DNA from: Nitrospirae bacterium GWC2_42_7
GTDB taxonomy: Bacteria > Nitrospirota > Thermodesulfovibrionia > Thermodesulfovibrionales > UBA6898
DNA length: 8,930 nucleotides
Assembly: GCA_001803645.1 (NCBI GenBank)
Contig: MHDW01000005.1
Location: 11,644-20,573, forward strand
Reading direction: 5' to 3'
Notes under the pieces: model-generated
Told to the model about the DNA's origin: nothing
What the model saw: the letters and a program-made list of their open reading frames with translations, nothing else
Database searches by the model: none
Made by a program: the position numbers and the translations under genes
Shown here: piece by piece, positions 6,849-8,930 of the stretch
Layout: each line of letters starts with the position of its first letter
Numbering within the stretch: the first letter of the stretch is position 1

Positions 6849-6881
6849 TTATTCATACCTAACCACAAAATACCTAAAAAT

Positions 6882-8930
6882 ATGATATTTATAGGACTTG
6901 ATGCAGGTTCTGTGAGCGTAAAAGTGGTCCTGCTTGATGAAAATGGAAGCAGGCTTTACAGCTCTTATAAGAGGCACAGGGGACAGCCTCTGAGTGTTGC
7001 CCTTGAAATGTTAAAGGCCGTAATGCGTGATGAGTTATGGGTCAAAGGACATGAAAATCCGAAACTCTTCACTCATCACTTCTCACTATCTATAACCGGC
7101 TCCGCAGGAAGGCTGATTGGTAATATTCTCAATATAGAGCCGGTGAACGAAGTAGTTGCCCATGCTTATGCAACGCGCAGGCTTTATCCCAATATCCGTA
7201 CAATAATAGAACTTGGAGGAGAAGATTCAAAGCTAATCATTCTTGGAAAAAATTCTGGTTCAGCAAAAGACTTTTCGATGAACTCTGTCTGTGCAGCAGG
7301 CACGGGCTCTTTCCTTGATCAGCAGGCTGAAAGATTAAGACTTTCGATAGAAGAATTCAGTGAACTGAGCCTGAAATCGAAAAAACCCCCAAGAATAGCC
7401 GGCAGATGCAGTGTATTTGCAAAGTCCGACATGATACACCTTCAGCAGATCGCCACGCCTGTTGAAGATATTGTCGCAGGTCTCTGTTTTGCTGTTGTCA
7501 GAAACTTCAAGGGATCAATTGCAAGGGGAAGGGAACTGCTTGATCCTGTTTCATTTCAGGGCGGGGTTGCAGCTAATCAGGGAATGGTAAGAGCTTTTAA
7601 AGAGGTCTTTGGAATTAATGAACTCTTTGTTCCTGAAGAACACGCGATCATGGGCGCGATTGGCGCAGCGCTTAAGGATTTCGAATCCGGCAGACCACAT
7701 CCTTTTGACCTGAATCTTCTTGAAAATTTTATCAACTCCCGCAGGTCTTTTGAAAAGGGACATGAACCGCTCGTTGATATAAAAGATGATTTTTTTGAAA
7801 GACACACGAAAAACCGTGAGGAGAAAGGAGTTAGGGGTAAGGAGTTAAATAAAAGAAAGTCTTCACACCTCACGCCTCACGCCTCACGCCTCACGGCCTT
7901 TCTTGGTGTTGATATCGGATCAATAAGCACCAACCTCGCAGTGATCGATGAAAACTCCAGGCTTCTTGCAAAACGCTATCTTATGACAGCAGGCAGGCCT
8001 ATTGAAGCAGTCAGGCAGGGACTTGAAGAGATACAACATGAGATAGGCGATTCTGTAGAAATTTGCGGAGTAGGCACGACCGGTTCCGGAAGATATATGA
8101 TCGCTGATTATATAGGAGCTGATATTGTAAAAAATGAGATCACAGCACAGGCAACAGCAGCAGCCTTTATAGATAAAGATGTTGACACCATTTTTGAGAT
8201 AGGCGGGCAGGATTCCAAATATATATCTTTGAGAAATGGCGTAATAGTTGATTTTGAGATGAACAAGGCATGTGCTGCAGGAACAGGTTCCTTTCTGGAA
8301 GAACAGGCCGAAAAACTGGATATATCGATTAAGAATGAATTCGAAAGACTTGCATTCGACTCTTCAAACCCATGCAGGCTCGGCGAGCGCTGCACAGTAT
8401 TCATGGAAAACTCTTTAATGTCTAATCTTCAGCGCGGCACTGATAGAAAAGACCTGCTTGCTGGACTTGCATATTCGATAGTCCAGAACTATATCAACAG
8501 GGTTGTAGGAAAAAGGCGCATTGGTGATAGGATATTTTTTCAGGGCGGAGTCGCATTTAATAAGTCTGTTGTTGCAGCTTTTGAAAAGTATCTCAACAGG
8601 CATATAACCGTTCCACCTGACCATGATGTTACCGGTGCGATAGGAATGGCGTTGCTTGCAAAGAAAAACAGCGGGGAGTTTAGAAACAACGACATACTAA
8701 TACAGTCATTAGTAAAGACAAATACATCACCCTCCCCTTCATCCCCTCCCCTCAAGGGAGGGGAAATATTAGAACCCTTACCCCTTTCTCCTCACCCCTC
8801 ACACCTTACTAATTTTAAAGGTTTCGGGCTTTCAGAACGCCACTACGAGATATCCTCATTCGAATGTAAAGGATGCCCTAATGTCTGCGAAATAAACAAA
8901 GTAAACATACAAGATGATAAAAATCTTCTT
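6882..8930 (+). CDS. Tandem BadF/BadG-type acyl-CoA dehydratase activase (3' end outside window)
   Basis: There are 683 codons without a stop, continuing past the window. Two ASKHA ATPase domains occur in tandem. The first has Gly-Leu-Asp-Ala-Gly-Ser (5-10), Thr-Gly-Ser-Ala-Gly-Arg, Glu-Leu-Gly-Gly-Glu-Asp-Ser and Cys137/Cys176. The second starts Gly-Val-Asp-Ile-Gly-Ser (about 343) and has Glu-Ile-Gly-Gly-Gln-Asp-Ser and Cys464/Cys504. Each Cys pair sits in the CAAGTG and RC-[ST]-VF contexts that hold the bridging [4Fe-4S] cluster in the 2-hydroxyglutaryl-CoA dehydratase activator. A Cys-rich motif (Cys662, 665, 669) opens the C-terminal part typical of the long fused activases (DUF2229 type). 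Known relatives use ATP to drive low-potential electrons into dehydratases or benzoyl-CoA reductases; the long form's substrate is unsettled. The ATG is chosen because the first phosphate motif follows at once. Both linkers contain in-frame repeat DNA, described separately. Confidence 0.92.
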   Translation, partial: MIFIGLDAGSVSVKVVLLDENGSRLYSSYKRHRGQPLSVALEMLKAVMRDELWVKGHENPKLFTHHFSLSITGSAGRLIGNILNIEPVNEVVAHAYATRRLYPNIRTIIELGGEDSKLIILGKNSGSAKDFSMNSVCAAGTGSFLDQQAERLRLSIEEFSELSLKSKKPPRIAGRCSVFAKSDMIHLQQIATPVEDIVAGLCFAVVRNFKGSIARGRELLDPVSFQGGVAANQGMVRAFKEVFGINELFVPEEHAIMGAIGAALKDFESGRPHPFDLNLLENFINSRRSFEKGHEPLVDIKDDFFERHTKNREEKGVRGKELNKRKSSHLTPHASRLTAFLGVDIGSISTNLAVIDENSRLLAKRYLMTAGRPIEAVRQGLEEIQHEIGDSVEICGVGTTGSGRYMIADYIGADIVKNEITAQATAAAFIDKDVDTIFEIGGQDSKYISLRNGVIVDFEMNKACAAGTGSFLEEQAEKLDISIKNEFERLAFDSSNPCRLGERCTVFMENSLMSNLQRGTDRKDLLAGLAYSIVQNYINRVVGKRRIGDRIFFQGGVAFNKSVVAAFEKYLNRHITVPPDHDVTGAIGMALLAKKNSGEFRNNDILIQSLVKTNTSPSPSSPPLKGGEILEPLPLSPHPSHLTNFKGFGLSERHYEISSFECKGCPNVCEINKVNIQDDKNLL
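7027..7079 (+). repeat. Candidate degenerate palindromic repeat inside the first activase domain
   Basis: GTGATGAGT (7027-7035) and ACTCATCAC (7071-7079) are perfect 9-base inverted repeats 35 bases apart. The right arm continues as heptamer-like units CACTCAT, CACTTCT, CACTATC. The left arm (GAGTTATGGGTCAAAGGA) resembles the left arm of the linker element near 7830. It encodes about 18 residues (49-66) just before the conserved Thr-Gly-Ser-Ala-Gly-Arg, where activases usually have a short loop. Degeneracy makes this the least certain of the three repeats. Confidence 0.4.
7814..7896 (+). repeat. In-frame heptamer/palindromic repeat in activase linker 1
   Basis: The left arm holds five heptamers, GTGAGGA, GAAAGGA, GTTAGGG, GTAAGGA and GTTAAAT (7816-7850). 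The right arm holds four perfect CCTCACG heptamers (7868-7895). The outermost CCGTGAGG (7814-7821) and CCTCACGG (7889-7896) are exact inverted repeats. The block encodes residues 311-339, a basic, Ser/His/Thr-rich linker between the two ATPase domains unlike the flanking conserved sequence. It looks like an intergenic repeat that entered the gene without breaking the frame. Confidence 0.85.
8727..8809 (+). repeat. In-frame G/C-rich palindrome plus heptamer array in activase linker 2
   Basis: CCCCTCCC (8743-8750) and GGGAGGGG (8756-8763) form an 8-bp hairpin with a 5-base loop. Five heptamers follow at 8775-8809: CCCTTAC, CCCTTTC, TCCTCAC, CCCTCAC, ACCTTAC. Read on the minus strand, GTGAGGAGAAAGG is shared exactly with the left arm of the linker 1 element, so the two belong to one repeat family in opposite orientation. 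The block encodes a Pro/Ser-rich stretch (about residues 616-643) between the second ATPase domain and the Cys-rich C-terminal part. Confidence 0.85.

Noticed and set aside
7868..7895. Four tandem CCTCACG units as a CRISPR-like or origin-iteron array
   Set aside because: There are no spacers, the unit is only seven bases, and the block lies inside a coding frame, so a simple repeat insertion fits better.
7290..8393. Activase domains being one gene broken by a frameshift, or two separate genes
   Set aside because: Translation by hand from 6882 to 8930 gives no stop, and both domains keep their ATPase and cluster-ligand motifs in the same frame, as in known long tandem activases.
7551..8755. 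Several minus-strand open frames of 69-98 codons
   Set aside because: All lie opposite the continuous, strongly conserved activase frame; their peptides are low-complexity and lack family features.

Overview
The window (about 40% GC by eye) looks like chromosomal DNA of a Gram-negative, probably anaerobic bacterium. The evidence is type IV prepilins under a -24/-12 (sigma-54) promoter, several polytopic GT-C-like membrane proteins, and a long tandem 2-hydroxyacyl-CoA dehydratase-type activase. Heptamer-rich GTGAGG/CCTCAC repeats of the kind seen in some Nitrospirota and deltaproteobacterial genomes fit this picture. The phylum cannot be fixed from sequence alone; Nitrospirota or Desulfobacterota-like is my best guess.

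Layout: positions 1-6716 are entirely minus strand. In transcription order they carry a GT-C-like membrane protein (6716-5187), a GT39-like membrane protein (5139-3595), a 344-base regulatory gap, two paralogous type IV prepilins (3250-2714 and 2633-2112), a 613-residue membrane protein with a C-terminal TPR (2061-220), and the first 73 codons of another member of the same membrane family (219-1, running off the window). The gap holds a well-formed sigma-54 promoter for the pilins. Upstream of it lies an array of TGTCA boxes at 21-22 base spacing, as expected for a PilR-type enhancer-binding protein. A 15-bp hairpin lies between the two pilin genes. From 6882 the plus strand carries a divergent gene encoding two ASKHA activase domains plus the start of a Cys-rich C-terminal region; it is open to the window end. 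The 141 bases between the divergent genes hold a promoter for each direction.

How it may work together: the membrane proteins flank and interleave with the pilins. Three of them share a first-loop signature (D-x-D-x-x-[WF]-[HQ] ... G-x-Y-I ... P-x-x-D-[PM]-F-S) that recalls the acidic first loop of lipid-phosphate-sugar-dependent GT-C transferases. A pilin-modification island is a reasonable but unproven reading. The divergent activase (ATP-driven electron donor for a radical dehydratase or reductase) is probably functionally separate.

The most unusual structure is inside the activase gene. Blocks of heptamer and palindromic repeat DNA, the kind normally found between genes, lie in frame at both interdomain linkers (7814-7896 and 8727-8809). 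A degenerate third candidate lies inside the first domain (7027-7079). The reading frame stays open through all of them.
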